A stretch of 64,000 nt of DNA, from NCBI RefSeq assembly GCF_007279655.1, contig NZ_QKWN01000004.1:1-64000 (forward strand), written 5' to 3'. The notes beneath the pieces are model-generated. The model worked only from the letters and a program-made list of their open reading frames with translations. It had not been told where the DNA came from and did no database searches. A program made the translations under genes and the position numbers. Of this stretch, positions 17,940 to 27,035 are shown one piece after another (position 1 is the first letter of the stretch; the number at the start of each line of letters is the position of its first letter). This DNA comes from Robertkochia solimangrovi. Its GTDB lineage: Bacteria; Bacteroidota; Bacteroidia; Flavobacteriales; Flavobacteriaceae.

Positions 17940-19277
17940 ATGTCCCAAAAAATCCTGATATACACTTTGAGATTTCTCTTTATCCTGATTCTGTTGAGTT
18001 CCTGTGATGAAAGGGATTATACCAACCGGGAAGGAAAGGTGCATATCCGAAAGTCGGATTCAGGGTTTGAAATTATAAAAGACAACAAACCTTTCAAGGT
18101 TAAGGGAGTAGCAGGACAAGCCCGTTATATTCCCGAACTCGCAGCGGCAGGCGGCAATACGATCAGACTGTATGACACACTAAACTTAAATGCTGCATTA
18201 AACACTGCAAAAGCCAACAATATCTCAGTGATCATCGATATTCCTATTCCTCCCTATAATGCATCTGTAAATTACTATGCTTCCGAAAAGCATCGTAAAA
18301 TGACACTCAATATGGTGAAAAAGTTGATAAACAGGTATAAGGGAAACGAAGCTGTATTAATGTGGGTACTCGGCAATGAAATTAATTTTCCCCATAGTGG
18401 TGACGGAGGAGGATTTGTTCCATTTTATTCGGAATTGATCGACGTTATTCATAAGATCGACCCTGATCATCCTGTTACTACCACAATTCCTCAGGCAGGG
18501 AAAAGAGATATCCTCAACTTATACTACAAGACGGACCTGGACCTTATATCCATCAATATCTTCGGCGGGATCAACACCCTTAAAAAGCAAGTAAATAAGA
18601 TATCATTACTCTGGGACGGCCCTTACCTTTTAAGCGAATGGAGTGATGAAGGACCCTGGACGGAAGATCTTACAAGATGGGGAGCTCCTTTAGAACCGAC
18701 AAGCGAAAAGAAGGCAGAAAGATTCAGTGAACGCTATCATACCTATATCGATAATCTTTCAGACAACTGCCTTGGGAGTCTTGCATTCTATTGGGGAAAC
18801 AAACAAGAACGTACCCATACCTGGTTCAGCCTTTTCTCTGAACAGGGCTCAAAAACACAGATGGTCTATGAACTGGAAAGAATTTTTAAAATGGATTCCA
18901 GTATTCCGAATCTGGCACCTCGCATCGACTATATCCTCCTTAATCAACGAGGAGCTCAGGAAAGTCAGTTGCTTTTTAACAATGACATCAATATTGCAGA
19001 CGTATACTTCAGTGCAGATGATTGTAGCAATATTCAGGTAAGCTGGGAAATACTACCGGAAGTCTGGAATACATTAAAAGCTGACAAGGACAGAGAAGAC
19101 CGACCCGCAAATTTTAACCATCTTATAGTAGATAAAAATGATCACCTTATAAAATTCATTACTCCTGATGAGGAAGGTCCCTATCGCTTATTCGTCTATA
19201 TCGATGATAACAACGGAACCTTTGCTACCGCAAATCTACCATTTTATGTAATCAACCAGCCCAATGCAAAAAATTAA
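17940..19277 (+). CDS. Lipoprotein glycoside hydrolase, TIM-barrel (GH2/GH5-like)
   Basis: A 445-residue lipoprotein: signal peptide with lipobox LLSSC (C22) followed by acidic residues (DERD), consistent with outer-membrane or surface lipoproteins of flavobacteria. Residues 50-310 form a retaining glycosidase TIM barrel. The putative acid/base Glu147 sits in VLGNE, and the putative nucleophile Glu233 in LLSEW. A beta-rich C-terminal domain follows. The exact GH family cannot be fixed by eye. Its end overlaps the start of the GT2 fusion by 14 nt, so the two are translationally linked and likely act on the same glycan. Confidence 0.75.
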   Translation: MSQKILIYTLRFLFILILLSSCDERDYTNREGKVHIRKSDSGFEIIKDNKPFKVKGVAGQARYIPELAAAGGNTIRLYDTLNLNAALNTAKANNISVIIDIPIPPYNASVNYYASEKHRKMTLNMVKKLINRYKGNEAVLMWVLGNEINFPHSGDGGGFVPFYSELIDVIHKIDPDHPVTTTIPQAGKRDILNLYYKTDLDLISINIFGGINTLKKQVNKISLLWDGPYLLSEWSDEGPWTEDLTRWGAPLEPTSEKKAERFSERYHTYIDNLSDNCLGSLAFYWGNKQERTHTWFSLFSEQGSKTQMVYELERIFKMDSSIPNLAPRIDYILLNQRGAQESQLLFNNDINIADVYFSADDCSNIQVSWEILPEVWNTLKADKDREDRPANFNHLIVDKNDHLIKFITPDEEGPYRLFVYIDDNNGTFATANLPFYVINQPNAKN

Positions 19278-22200
19278 AGGCGTTATAAAACCAACCAAAA
19301 AGGAGATCATTGTCCTTAGGATCATGATCTTTCTGGGCGTACTGAGCTTAATCAATTTTGGTTATTGGTTCTTTAACCCGAAATATATAGATAATACATT
19401 TTTATACATATTACTCTGCATCGCATTGGGATATACCTCACTGAGAATTCTATATGAATGGTATCACTACTGGAGCATTTCAATTCCCGAAGAAAAAACT
19501 CTTGAAAAAAACTTTACTGTTGACTTTCTCACCACCTATTTCCCGGGGGAGCCTTATGAAATGATCGAGGAAACACTGATCGCTATAAAGAATGTCTCAT
19601 ACCCGCACACTACCATCCTTTGCGATGAAGCAAACGACCCTTATCTAAAAGATTTTTGCCGATTACATGGCATCAAACATATTAGTCGTGATAACAGGAT
19701 CGATGCTAAAGCCGGTAATATTAATAATGCACTTCAAAAGATCGCTACCGGAGAGATCTGTGTGATTCTGGATCCGGATCATGTACCTCAACCTGATTTT
19801 CTGGATCCAATAATCCCTTATTTTCAGGATGAAAAGATAGGGTATGTTCAGGTGGTTCAGGCTTATAAAAATCTGGATGAATCTTATGTAGCCAAAGGTG
19901 CCGCCCAGCAAACTTTTCAGTTCTACGGACCGATGATGATGACCATGAACAGCTACGGCACTGTGAACGCAATCGGCGCTAATTGCACTTTCCGAAGAGC
20001 CGCTTTGGATTCCATTGGAGGACATGCTCCAGGTTTATCGGAAGATATGCACACTGCCATGCAGTTGCATGCCAAAGGATGGAAATCGGTATACGTTCCT
20101 AAAGTTCTGGCTCGCGGACTTGTTCCTGCTTCACTTACAGCCTATTTCAAGCAACAATTAAAATGGTCCAGAGGAACCCTTGAGTTACTTGTTTCGGTGT
20201 ACCCAAAACTCTTCAGACACTTCACCTGGAGACAAAAGATTCATTACGGAACCATTCCACTGCATTATCTCATCGGAATCATATATATCATCAATTTCCT
20301 GCTACCGGTCATAGCATTATTGACTTCAACAACACCCTGGAAAGGCAATATCGTTTTCTTCGGACTCATTACTTTTCCATTCATCGCCAGTTTAATGCTG
20401 ATCCGAACTTTTGTTCAACGATGGGTCATGGAAGAAAATGAGCGCGGTTTTCATGTGGTCGGAGGTTTATTACAGATCAGTGCCTGGTGGGTTTTTTGCC
20501 TAGGTTTAGTCTATACGATCTTCAGAAAAAAAGTACCCTACCTCCCTACACCAAAGACGGGAGATGATAAAACAAGCTGGAAATTACTGGCTCCTAACAT
20601 CTTCATAGCCCTGCTATCGGTTTCCGCTATAATCATTGGACTATTAAAGGATTTTTCACCGTTCAGTATCTTCATGTCAGGATTTGCATTCCTCAACACC
20701 TGCTTTATGCTATTTAGCATCTATCTGGGCAGCCATGTCTATCAGGACCGTGACAAGATAGAACACAACATCAAAAGGAAAATCTTCAAGGTAAACTATA
20801 TGTTCAAACATATCCTGTGGGAATTCAGACACGATGTATATCGCAAGGTAAGAAAGGTAGCTTTTCTGGTTCTCATCATGAGTTTTCTCACCTCCTTCGG
20901 ACTTGTTTATTACGATAATTACCTGAAATGGGAAGGAGTTAAATCCTATCCGGAACTACCGAGCTTACCCGATAAAATGCTGGGAATATACATACCCGAC
21001 AAATCTAACGGTATCAGCAACCCAAAAGACATTCGCAAAGCTGAATTAAATATCAGCACTAGATTCGATATAATTTCACATTACTTACCCTGGGGAGATG
21101 GTAATGAACAAAATCTCGGCCGCATTCTGGAAATCAGCAAAAAGGAAGATGTCATCCCGATGATCACCTGGGAACCATGGGCCAGTACCTTCAAATATTC
21201 AGGAGAATATCCATCACTGGAAGACGAAAAAGAAATTTTTAGTCATATAAGCAAAGGAGTTTTTGACCAATATCTCCTTGATTTCTGTGAACGAATCAAG
21301 ACTTTCAGGGAACCGGTTTACATACGTTTTGCCCATGAATTCGATAATCCCTCCTATCCATGGAGTACCACAGGTGATAATACACCTGCTGCCTTTAAAG
21401 AAGCCTGGAAATACCTGGTCGATTTCTTCCGGGACCATGGTGCTCATAACGTAAAATGGATCTGGAGTCCATGGAAGCCCAAAGCAATCAATAACTATTA
21501 CCCTGGTGATAACTATGTAGACTATGTAGCCTTCACAGCCTTGAACTATGGAATACTCAACCCCGACGGAAAATCGTATAGCCTAACAGAACTTTATCTC
21601 CCACTCCGAAATGCAATGATCGCAGCATCTATTAAAAAACCCGTAATCTTCGCAGAATTCGGAAGTCTTAAAATAGAAACAAATCAAAAGGAATGGCTAC
21701 AGAATGCTCTTCGCGATATTTACAATGATTTCCCTGAAGTTAAAGGTATTGTTTTCTTTGACAGCAAGATCGATTATAATATACCGGAAACCGAACTTCA
21801 GTTAAATAGATTAGACTGGAGTATTGCGAACACCAAAGATCTCAGAGAGGAACTGTGGACCCAGGAGGAAACACAATACGGAGTAAGCCTGCTACCTATA
21901 GACCAAAATATATCTCAGTCCGCTATCACTTCTTTAAATAGATCCCTGAATAAGAATATAATTGGTATCAGCTATAAAAAGGGTCAAAACTGGTATAAGA
22001 ACTATCAGGTAATGGACAGGAGAACGGTAATGTCGGATATCGGTAAAATGAAAGATTTAGGCCTGAACACCATTAAATACTATGGAAGTAATGTCTATAA
22101 TTACAATATGTTCAATGCAGCTGAATTTCATAATATGAAGCTCATTTATGGGCTGTGGATCCCGGATGAGATCGGAGATGGTTTTCATCCGGATGAAAAT

Positions 22201-23115
22201 TACACCAAAGATCTGCTTGCTCAGGTAAAACGACTTCGTAATGAAAAGAACATTATCGCATGGAATCTTGGTAACGATATCCTAACTAAAATGGAATCCT
22301 ACTACAAGTCGCCAAAATCTGAAGAAGCGAAATCAGCTTATTTAAAATGGCTCAATGACCTGGTGTACCAGATCAATGCGATAGATGGTAGCAGACCGGT
22401 CATTATCGATATTGAAGTGAACCGTTTCGCTTTGAAACATACAAAACTACTCTTAGAACAGGTCAATGGCATCGGACTTCCAGGTATCACGATCAGAGAA
22501 AAGACTTACCTGGATGAATATCTGGCGTACCTGAACAACCGCGGTATTTGTTATATGGTAGGTGATGTAGAACCACAATTACTTACCGACATAAAAGGTT
22601 TAAAATATCGTAAACAAAGCTTTATCATTCGTAACTGGCAAGACCAGCATGAAAGTAATCTGGTAACATTCGATGGCATCGTTGATCATCAGGGACACTT
22701 TAAAAACGAATATTTTAGCATTGATAATTATCTGAATTTAAACAGCACTTCTGAACCGCTGAAAAAAGTAAAGATCTTAAAGCCGGCTGCACTACTCTAT
22801 CCTGGACACTCCTATGAATATTACGCATTGATTCAGGAGGAAAATGAGAAAAGATGGTCCTATACCGATCGTATTCCAGAAGCACAACTCGAATGGAATC
22901 TTGTCAAGTGTGATAATTTTGGAAATCCTTTAGCGCTTAAAATTATAGGACACGGTAAAAAGTTAGATCTGAAAATTCCTCAGGATTACGAAAACTATCG
23001 TCTGGTACTTAAATACACCAAAGATGACCAGGTTTCCATTACGGAAGATATACTGAACTCCAAAGTTTCCGATTCAGAAAATTCTGAAGATACATCTGCT
23101 ATTGTAGAATATTAG
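19264..23115 (+). CDS. GT2 polysaccharide synthase fused to GH26-like and second TIM-barrel domains
   Basis: A 1283-residue fusion. Two N-terminal membrane helices (17-36, 45-65) precede a processive GT2 domain (85-310) with D121, the DPD motif (170-172), SED (259-261) and QxxKW (297-301), as in cellulose-synthase-like enzymes. More membrane helices run to about 490. After a basic segment, a last helix (532-550) should place the rest outside the cytosol. Residues 570-860 resemble GH26, with HE at 691-692 as acid/base and E798 in FAEFGS as nucleophile. Residues 895-1150 resemble another barrel, related to the upstream lipoprotein, but the catalytic GNE is GND (D1005). A beta-rich tail follows. 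Likely role: glycan synthesis and export with coupled trimming or binding. The product sugar is unknown. Confidence 0.8.
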   Translation: MQKIKGVIKPTKKEIIVLRIMIFLGVLSLINFGYWFFNPKYIDNTFLYILLCIALGYTSLRILYEWYHYWSISIPEEKTLEKNFTVDFLTTYFPGEPYEMIEETLIAIKNVSYPHTTILCDEANDPYLKDFCRLHGIKHISRDNRIDAKAGNINNALQKIATGEICVILDPDHVPQPDFLDPIIPYFQDEKIGYVQVVQAYKNLDESYVAKGAAQQTFQFYGPMMMTMNSYGTVNAIGANCTFRRAALDSIGGHAPGLSEDMHTAMQLHAKGWKSVYVPKVLARGLVPASLTAYFKQQLKWSRGTLELLVSVYPKLFRHFTWRQKIHYGTIPLHYLIGIIYIINFLLPVIALLTSTTPWKGNIVFFGLITFPFIASLMLIRTFVQRWVMEENERGFHVVGGLLQISAWWVFCLGLVYTIFRKKVPYLPTPKTGDDKTSWKLLAPNIFIALLSVSAIIIGLLKDFSPFSIFMSGFAFLNTCFMLFSIYLGSHVYQDRDKIEHNIKRKIFKVNYMFKHILWEFRHDVYRKVRKVAFLVLIMSFLTSFGLVYYDNYLKWEGVKSYPELPSLPDKMLGIYIPDKSNGISNPKDIRKAELNISTRFDIISHYLPWGDGNEQNLGRILEISKKEDVIPMITWEPWASTFKYSGEYPSLEDEKEIFSHISKGVFDQYLLDFCERIKTFREPVYIRFAHEFDNPSYPWSTTGDNTPAAFKEAWKYLVDFFRDHGAHNVKWIWSPWKPKAINNYYPGDNYVDYVAFTALNYGILNPDGKSYSLTELYLPLRNAMIAASIKKPVIFAEFGSLKIETNQKEWLQNALRDIYNDFPEVKGIVFFDSKIDYNIPETELQLNRLDWSIANTKDLREELWTQEETQYGVSLLPIDQNISQSAITSLNRSLNKNIIGISYKKGQNWYKNYQVMDRRTVMSDIGKMKDLGLNTIKYYGSNVYNYNMFNAAEFHNMKLIYGLWIPDEIGDGFHPDENYTKDLLAQVKRLRNEKNIIAWNLGNDILTKMESYYKSPKSEEAKSAYLKWLNDLVYQINAIDGSRPVIIDIEVNRFALKHTKLLLEQVNGIGLPGITIREKTYLDEYLAYLNNRGICYMVGDVEPQLLTDIKGLKYRKQSFIIRNWQDQHESNLVTFDGIVDHQGHFKNEYFSIDNYLNLNSTSEPLKKVKILKPAALLYPGHSYEYYALIQEENEKRWSYTDRIPEAQLEWNLVKCDNFGNPLALKIIGHGKKLDLKIPQDYENYRLVLKYTKDDQVSITEDILNSKVSDSENSEDTSAIVEY

Positions 23116-24064
23116 AGGAAATAGTTCTGGCAATTTCAGTACAGAGCTTTTTTGCACTTTGAGAATAAAGATGAGACCCGTCATAGGTTTGATAGGTTTC
23201 ACCGGTACGTGCATAATTTAAATACGGGACATTCATCTCAGAAGAAATCGCTTCCATCTGTGTATCCAGTTCAGGCCACACCCCATCCTCAAGAGCAAGA
23301 ATTCCAGGATGCATTGGAATGCGCAGTATATAGACCCTACCCCGTGTTTTTAAATAAGCAACAGTTTTTTTAAACCATTCCATTCGATAGGAAGATTTAT
23401 ATTCCGGAATGTAAGCTGCTAGTTTTGTATATCCTTCAACCGTTTCCTTTTGCCAAAATTTAATATCCTCCTGAGTAATGGTATATCCACCCCCCTCAAG
23501 TTTGAACTCTTCCCACCCATTGGAATGGAACACTGAGGTTAAGCGGTGTTCATGCGGAAATATACCTTTGTATAACGCCCTGCCAAAACACTTTCTGACG
23601 TATTCAAGATTAGGATCCTCATTGAGATCTTTAACTTTCCCAATCATCATTTGACGATCAAATTCCAGAATATCTTCATCGTTTACCAATCTGTTGGAAA
23701 CCGAAAAACTTCCCGGCGTAACCGAAAGTATAAAAATTCCATTCGTCACAGAATCCGCTATCTTTTTTTTAACCGCCTCAAGATACACTTCTCCATAGGG
23801 GGATTGAGATTTTTCAAATGCAAAATTCAGAAAGGGCTTAGCATAGTCCACAGATTTGAGATTATCTTCCAGCGTTTGTGGGTCCATCGCATAATGAGCC
23901 CTGGAGAGACCAAGAATCATACTGCCAGCCTTATGTGTGAACTTAGAATAATCATCACTCACAAAGCTCTTGGTAAGCTTTAATGCAGATAAAAGATATA
24001 CACCGATAAGCAGTATCGCTAAAAATGCGACCTTTAAAAGAAATATGAGCACCTTTCTTTTCAA
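23099..24064 (-). CDS. SGNH-like membrane-anchored protein (AlgJ/DltD-like partner of MBOAT)
   Basis: A 321-residue protein with an N-terminal signal anchor (5-28) and an SGNH-type fold outside the membrane. The nucleophile region is GLSRAH (S54), and the C-terminal Asp-His pair is in YDGSHLY (D295, H298). Such proteins work with MBOAT acyltransferases in O-acylation of exported glycans (AlgJ/AlgX, DltD). It begins at a TTG that overlaps the TGA of the MBOAT gene (TTGA), a sign of translational coupling. Its stop lies inside the end of the convergent GT2 fusion gene (17-nt overlap). Confidence 0.72.
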   Translation of the reverse strand: MKRKVLIFLLKVAFLAILLIGVYLLSALKLTKSFVSDDYSKFTHKAGSMILGLSRAHYAMDPQTLEDNLKSVDYAKPFLNFAFEKSQSPYGEVYLEAVKKKIADSVTNGIFILSVTPGSFSVSNRLVNDEDILEFDRQMMIGKVKDLNEDPNLEYVRKCFGRALYKGIFPHEHRLTSVFHSNGWEEFKLEGGGYTITQEDIKFWQKETVEGYTKLAAYIPEYKSSYRMEWFKKTVAYLKTRGRVYILRIPMHPGILALEDGVWPELDTQMEAISSEMNVPYLNYARTGETYQTYDGSHLYSQSAKKLCTEIARTISSNILQ

Positions 24065-25512
24065 AACTGGAAATAAATAAAGTTATTTTGACGATTTACA
24101 CTGAATAAAACCATGATAACCACAAAGGAGATATAGATACTCCATCGTATAGCCGGAGATTTGATCTCCAGTAATTCATAAACTTTCGAATTACCTTTAT
24201 AAAAATGAATTACCTGAACCAAAATGATAAGCATAAATGAAAGAACAAGTTCAGTTCTGTCATGTACCACATTTATAAAGGTAGAGTCAAGACTAAACAT
24301 ATTCCTGATATATAATAACGCATGCAACACTGTAGGAGACCTAAAGAAAATAAGGGAAAAGGAAAGTCCTAAAAACACCACTGCATTACAAAGCACCTTA
24401 AACCCTCTGGATTCCACAGGTATTCGTAAGACCTTGAAGACCTTAAATCGAAATTTCCAGGTGACCATTTCAATAAGGAAGAACAATCCACAAATGATTC
24501 CCCAAACAATAAAAGTCCAGTTAGCACCATGCCAGAGACCATTAAAGAAAAATACAAACATCATGGCAAGTCCTCTGGAAAAATTAAGCTTACGCACCAA
24601 TGGCCTGTACAGATAATCACGAAACCATTGCATCAGTGATATATGCCATTTTCTCCAAAATTCCCCAAAACTTCTAACGAAGAAAGGCCGGTTAAAGTTC
24701 TGCATCAGATCAAATCCGAGTACCAGTGCCGCACCGATCGCGATCGTACAATAAGCTGAAAAATCAAAATATATCTGAAACGCAAAGAATATACTACCGA
24801 TTAGCAAAGGTAACCCTCTATGAACTGAAGGATCCAAAAATACTTCATCTACATAGACTCCGACCCGGTCAGCTACAACCAGTTTCAGGAAAAAGCCCCA
24901 GGCCATGAGAACAATACCTCTTCGAATACGCTGAAGGTCAAGGGTCATCCTTTTTTCAAACTGCGGAATTAACCTGTTTGCCCTTTCAATAGGCCCGGCG
25001 ACCAACTGCGGAAAGAAAGCAACATAAAGTGCATACTTCCCAAAATGTCTCAAGGGTTCTACCTGACGCCTGTATACATCAATACTATAGCTAAGGGTCT
25101 GAAAAGTATAGAAACTAATACCGATCGGCAACAGGATCTTATTGAAAACATAAACGTGATCGCCACCTTCGCCAAACAATTCGATACCAAAAAAGTGCAG
25201 TAATGACTTTGAACTTTCGGTAAAGAAAATAAAATACTTAAAAAAGAATAACATTCCCAAATTCCCGACGATACTCATCCAAAGATATCGTTTCCGAATC
25301 TTGTTATCGGTATGCTCATGCATCTTCAACCCACAGAAATAATCAAGACAGGTCGATGCCATGAGTAAAATGATCAGACTCGGTTGCATCGCCATATAAA
25401 AATAATAGCTACACAGCAATAACCATAGCCATCTGTACTTATGTGGCATAATGAAGTATGCAAGAGCCACTAAAGGGAAAAAGAATAAAAACTCAAATGA
25501 ATTAAATAACAT
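24061..25512 (-). CDS. MBOAT family O-acyltransferase (AlgI/PatA-like)
   Basis: A 483-residue polytopic membrane protein that should move acyl groups, usually acetyl, from a cytosolic donor across the inner membrane to an exported polysaccharide. It has the AlgI-type N-terminus (MLFNSFEFLFFFP), the conserved FWRKWHISLMQWFRDY segment (H290) and the catalytic His328 in FNGLWHGANW. I take the ATG at 25512. An upstream TTG at 25539 lies inside the promoter -7 box and is rejected. It forms a coupled pair with the SGNH gene downstream. The neighbouring GT2 makes that glycan the probable substrate. Confidence 0.88.
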   Translation of the reverse strand: MLFNSFEFLFFFPLVALAYFIMPHKYRWLWLLLCSYYFYMAMQPSLIILLMASTCLDYFCGLKMHEHTDNKIRKRYLWMSIVGNLGMLFFFKYFIFFTESSKSLLHFFGIELFGEGGDHVYVFNKILLPIGISFYTFQTLSYSIDVYRRQVEPLRHFGKYALYVAFFPQLVAGPIERANRLIPQFEKRMTLDLQRIRRGIVLMAWGFFLKLVVADRVGVYVDEVFLDPSVHRGLPLLIGSIFFAFQIYFDFSAYCTIAIGAALVLGFDLMQNFNRPFFVRSFGEFWRKWHISLMQWFRDYLYRPLVRKLNFSRGLAMMFVFFFNGLWHGANWTFIVWGIICGLFFLIEMVTWKFRFKVFKVLRIPVESRGFKVLCNAVVFLGLSFSLIFFRSPTVLHALLYIRNMFSLDSTFINVVHDRTELVLSFMLIILVQVIHFYKGNSKVYELLEIKSPAIRWSIYISFVVIMVLFSVNRQNNFIYFQF

Positions 25513-25536
25513 TCCGAGCAACGATTGAGGTCTACT

Positions 25537-25564
25537 CAAATTTAACAGAATAAAACAAAATCAA
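25537..25564 (-). promoter_or_regulatory. Promoter of the MBOAT-SGNH operon
   Basis: On the minus strand, TTG (25562-25564), a 17-nt spacer and TAAATTTG (25537-25544) fit the flavobacterial TTG-N17-23-TAnnTTTG promoter. The -7 box lies 24 nt before the ATG at 25512. A perfect 12-bp palindrome, TGTCGTACGACA, lies upstream at 25595-25606. Confidence 0.55.
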
Positions 25565-25826
25565 CACCTTATCAGGTTTAAATGCTAAAAATATTGTCGT
25601 ACGACATCGCACCCTTTGTAGGATAATCTTTCCGAAAAAGAAAGAAAATCAGAATAACGGCATTGATTATTAATTGCTTTTTCCACACTTTCCCGATTTA
25701 AATTAAGCCTCCAAGCACATAAGAATCATTCACTGATTACTGACCCCGGAAAAATTGAAAATAAACATGTTAAATTGTATTTTTTCATCCAGCAAATCAC
25801 AATGACTGCCTGCATAAAAATACTTT

Positions 25827-26441
25827 TTACCCTAAATGAAGCCCACACTCTCTGTTTTCCAACACTTTAGTCGGGTCAAAATACTTAAATTCATTTTCAA
25901 GTTCATTTGAAAGTAAGTAGTTATCGAGTTCCTCATCTGTAGCATAAAAGAACGGACTTACCTTTATTACTCCGGAAGCATCAGAAGAAACGATATCGAG
26001 TGTATCACGAAAAGCAGTTTGTCCCTTTCTTAAATTCGTAAACCATAGATCCGGTTTATAGGTTGACATTGCCCTTCTGAATGGCTCGAGTTTCACCTGT
26101 TCCGTAAATAATTTATGGTTTGGGTCGTCAATACCCGGAATACCCTGAAATAAGGAATCTCTATATGCAGCCGTTTGCTGAGGCACGAATAATTTAACAT
26201 TCAGCTTTAATTGATCGATGGTCTTACGGGCATGGTTATAGGTATTGGGTGTATTATAACCTGTATCACACCAGATCACAGGAATATCAGATAACTGCTC
26301 AGAGACCAGATGCAGAATTGCCGCTTCATAGGGCCGGAAATTAGTAGTTACAACAGGATTCTTAGCCTGTGCCAATGCCCATGCTACGACCTCTTCCGGA
26401 GATGCCGTTCTGAGCTTGCTGTTAATTGATCGAATATCCAT
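25827..26441 (-). CDS. cysH: Phosphoadenosine phosphosulfate reductase family protein (CysH-like)
   Basis: A 204-residue enzyme of assimilatory sulfate reduction, reducing PAPS to sulfite with thioredoxin. The C-terminal ECGLHLG (C199) is the catalytic-cysteine motif of the family. The CC...CxxC iron-sulfur ligands of APS reductases are absent, which favours PAPS as substrate. The nucleotide loop is TTNFRPYEA rather than the common SFG form. It lies immediately downstream of an Rrf2 regulator, with a palindrome and -7 box between them. The sulfurylase genes cysD/cysN are not in the window. Confidence 0.82.
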   Translation of the reverse strand: MDIRSINSKLRTASPEEVVAWALAQAKNPVVTTNFRPYEAAILHLVSEQLSDIPVIWCDTGYNTPNTYNHARKTIDQLKLNVKLFVPQQTAAYRDSLFQGIPGIDDPNHKLFTEQVKLEPFRRAMSTYKPDLWFTNLRKGQTAFRDTLDIVSSDASGVIKVSPFFYATDEELDNYLLSNELENEFKYFDPTKVLENRECGLHLG

Positions 26442-26469
26442 ATCTGCACCTATATTTTGTTTTATAGGG

Positions 26470-26477
26470 CAAAGATA
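26470..26477 (-). promoter_or_regulatory. Probable cysH promoter -7 box (TATCTTTG)
   Basis: An exact TAnnTTTG match on the minus strand, 28 nt before the cysH ATG and 7 nt downstream of the palindromic operator candidate. Confidence 0.5.
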
Positions 26478-26484
26478 CTAATAC

Positions 26485-26501
26485 TCTAGTAATCTACTAG
26501 A
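26485..26501. promoter_or_regulatory. 17-bp palindromic operator candidate for the Rrf2 regulator
   Basis: TCTAGTA-ATC-TACTAGA has perfect 7-bp arms around a 3-bp centre. It covers the expected -33 region of the cysH promoter and overlaps the stop codon of the rrf2 gene. Binding there would block RNA polymerase, so repression of cysH by the adjacent Rrf2 protein is the simplest reading. Confidence 0.55.
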
Positions 26502-26928
26502 TTAATTCGCTGTTTTTTTCAGAAGTTAGATCTGCAAGTGTAGTATTCTCAAGGACTTTAAGTGTACTATCCCGTACTTCGATCATAAGTTTACTCAGTG
26601 AACATTCCATTTCATCAGGACAATCATCACACTTTTCATAAAAGTTGAGACTTACACATGGAAGCATGGCTATAGGTCCTTCCAGGATACGTATGAGGGA
26701 AGCAATAGTGATATCCTCTGGTTCACGGATGAGATAATAACCTCCTCCTTTTCCTTTTTTAGAACCAAGGAAGCCAGTATTCTTCAATTGTAACAAAATG
26801 ATCTCAAGAAACTTCTTTGAAATATTTTCTTTTTCAGAAATCTCTGAGATCAGCACCGGAGCCTTTGATTTCTTCCTGGCTATATAAGTAAGAGCTTTTA
26901 ATCCGTATTTGGTCTTTTTGGAAAGCAT
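26497..26928 (-). CDS. Rrf2 family transcriptional regulator
   Basis: A 143-residue winged-helix dimeric regulator. The start (MLSKKTKYGLKALTYIA), the recognition region (ISEISEKENISKKFLEIIL) and the wing (GSKKGKGGGYYL) are typical. Four cysteines, C91, C100, C103 and C109, lie where IscR/NsrR proteins bind an Fe-S cluster, though the spacing differs from IscR. This suggests sensing of Fe-S, sulfur or redox status. The downstream cysH and the intervening palindrome point to control of sulfate reduction, comparable in logic to CymR. Confidence 0.85.
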   Translation of the reverse strand: MLSKKTKYGLKALTYIARKKSKAPVLISEISEKENISKKFLEIILLQLKNTGFLGSKKGKGGGYYLIREPEDITIASLIRILEGPIAMLPCVSLNFYEKCDDCPDEMECSLSKLMIEVRDSTLKVLENTTLADLTSEKNSELI

Positions 26929-27035
26929 GAATTGTTACAATTAATTTTAGTTCGGAATAAACATAATCAAATTATTCAACGAAACCAATTTTTGGCTCAT
27001 TTTCAGCGATATGCATAACGGAGTGGCCTAAATCC

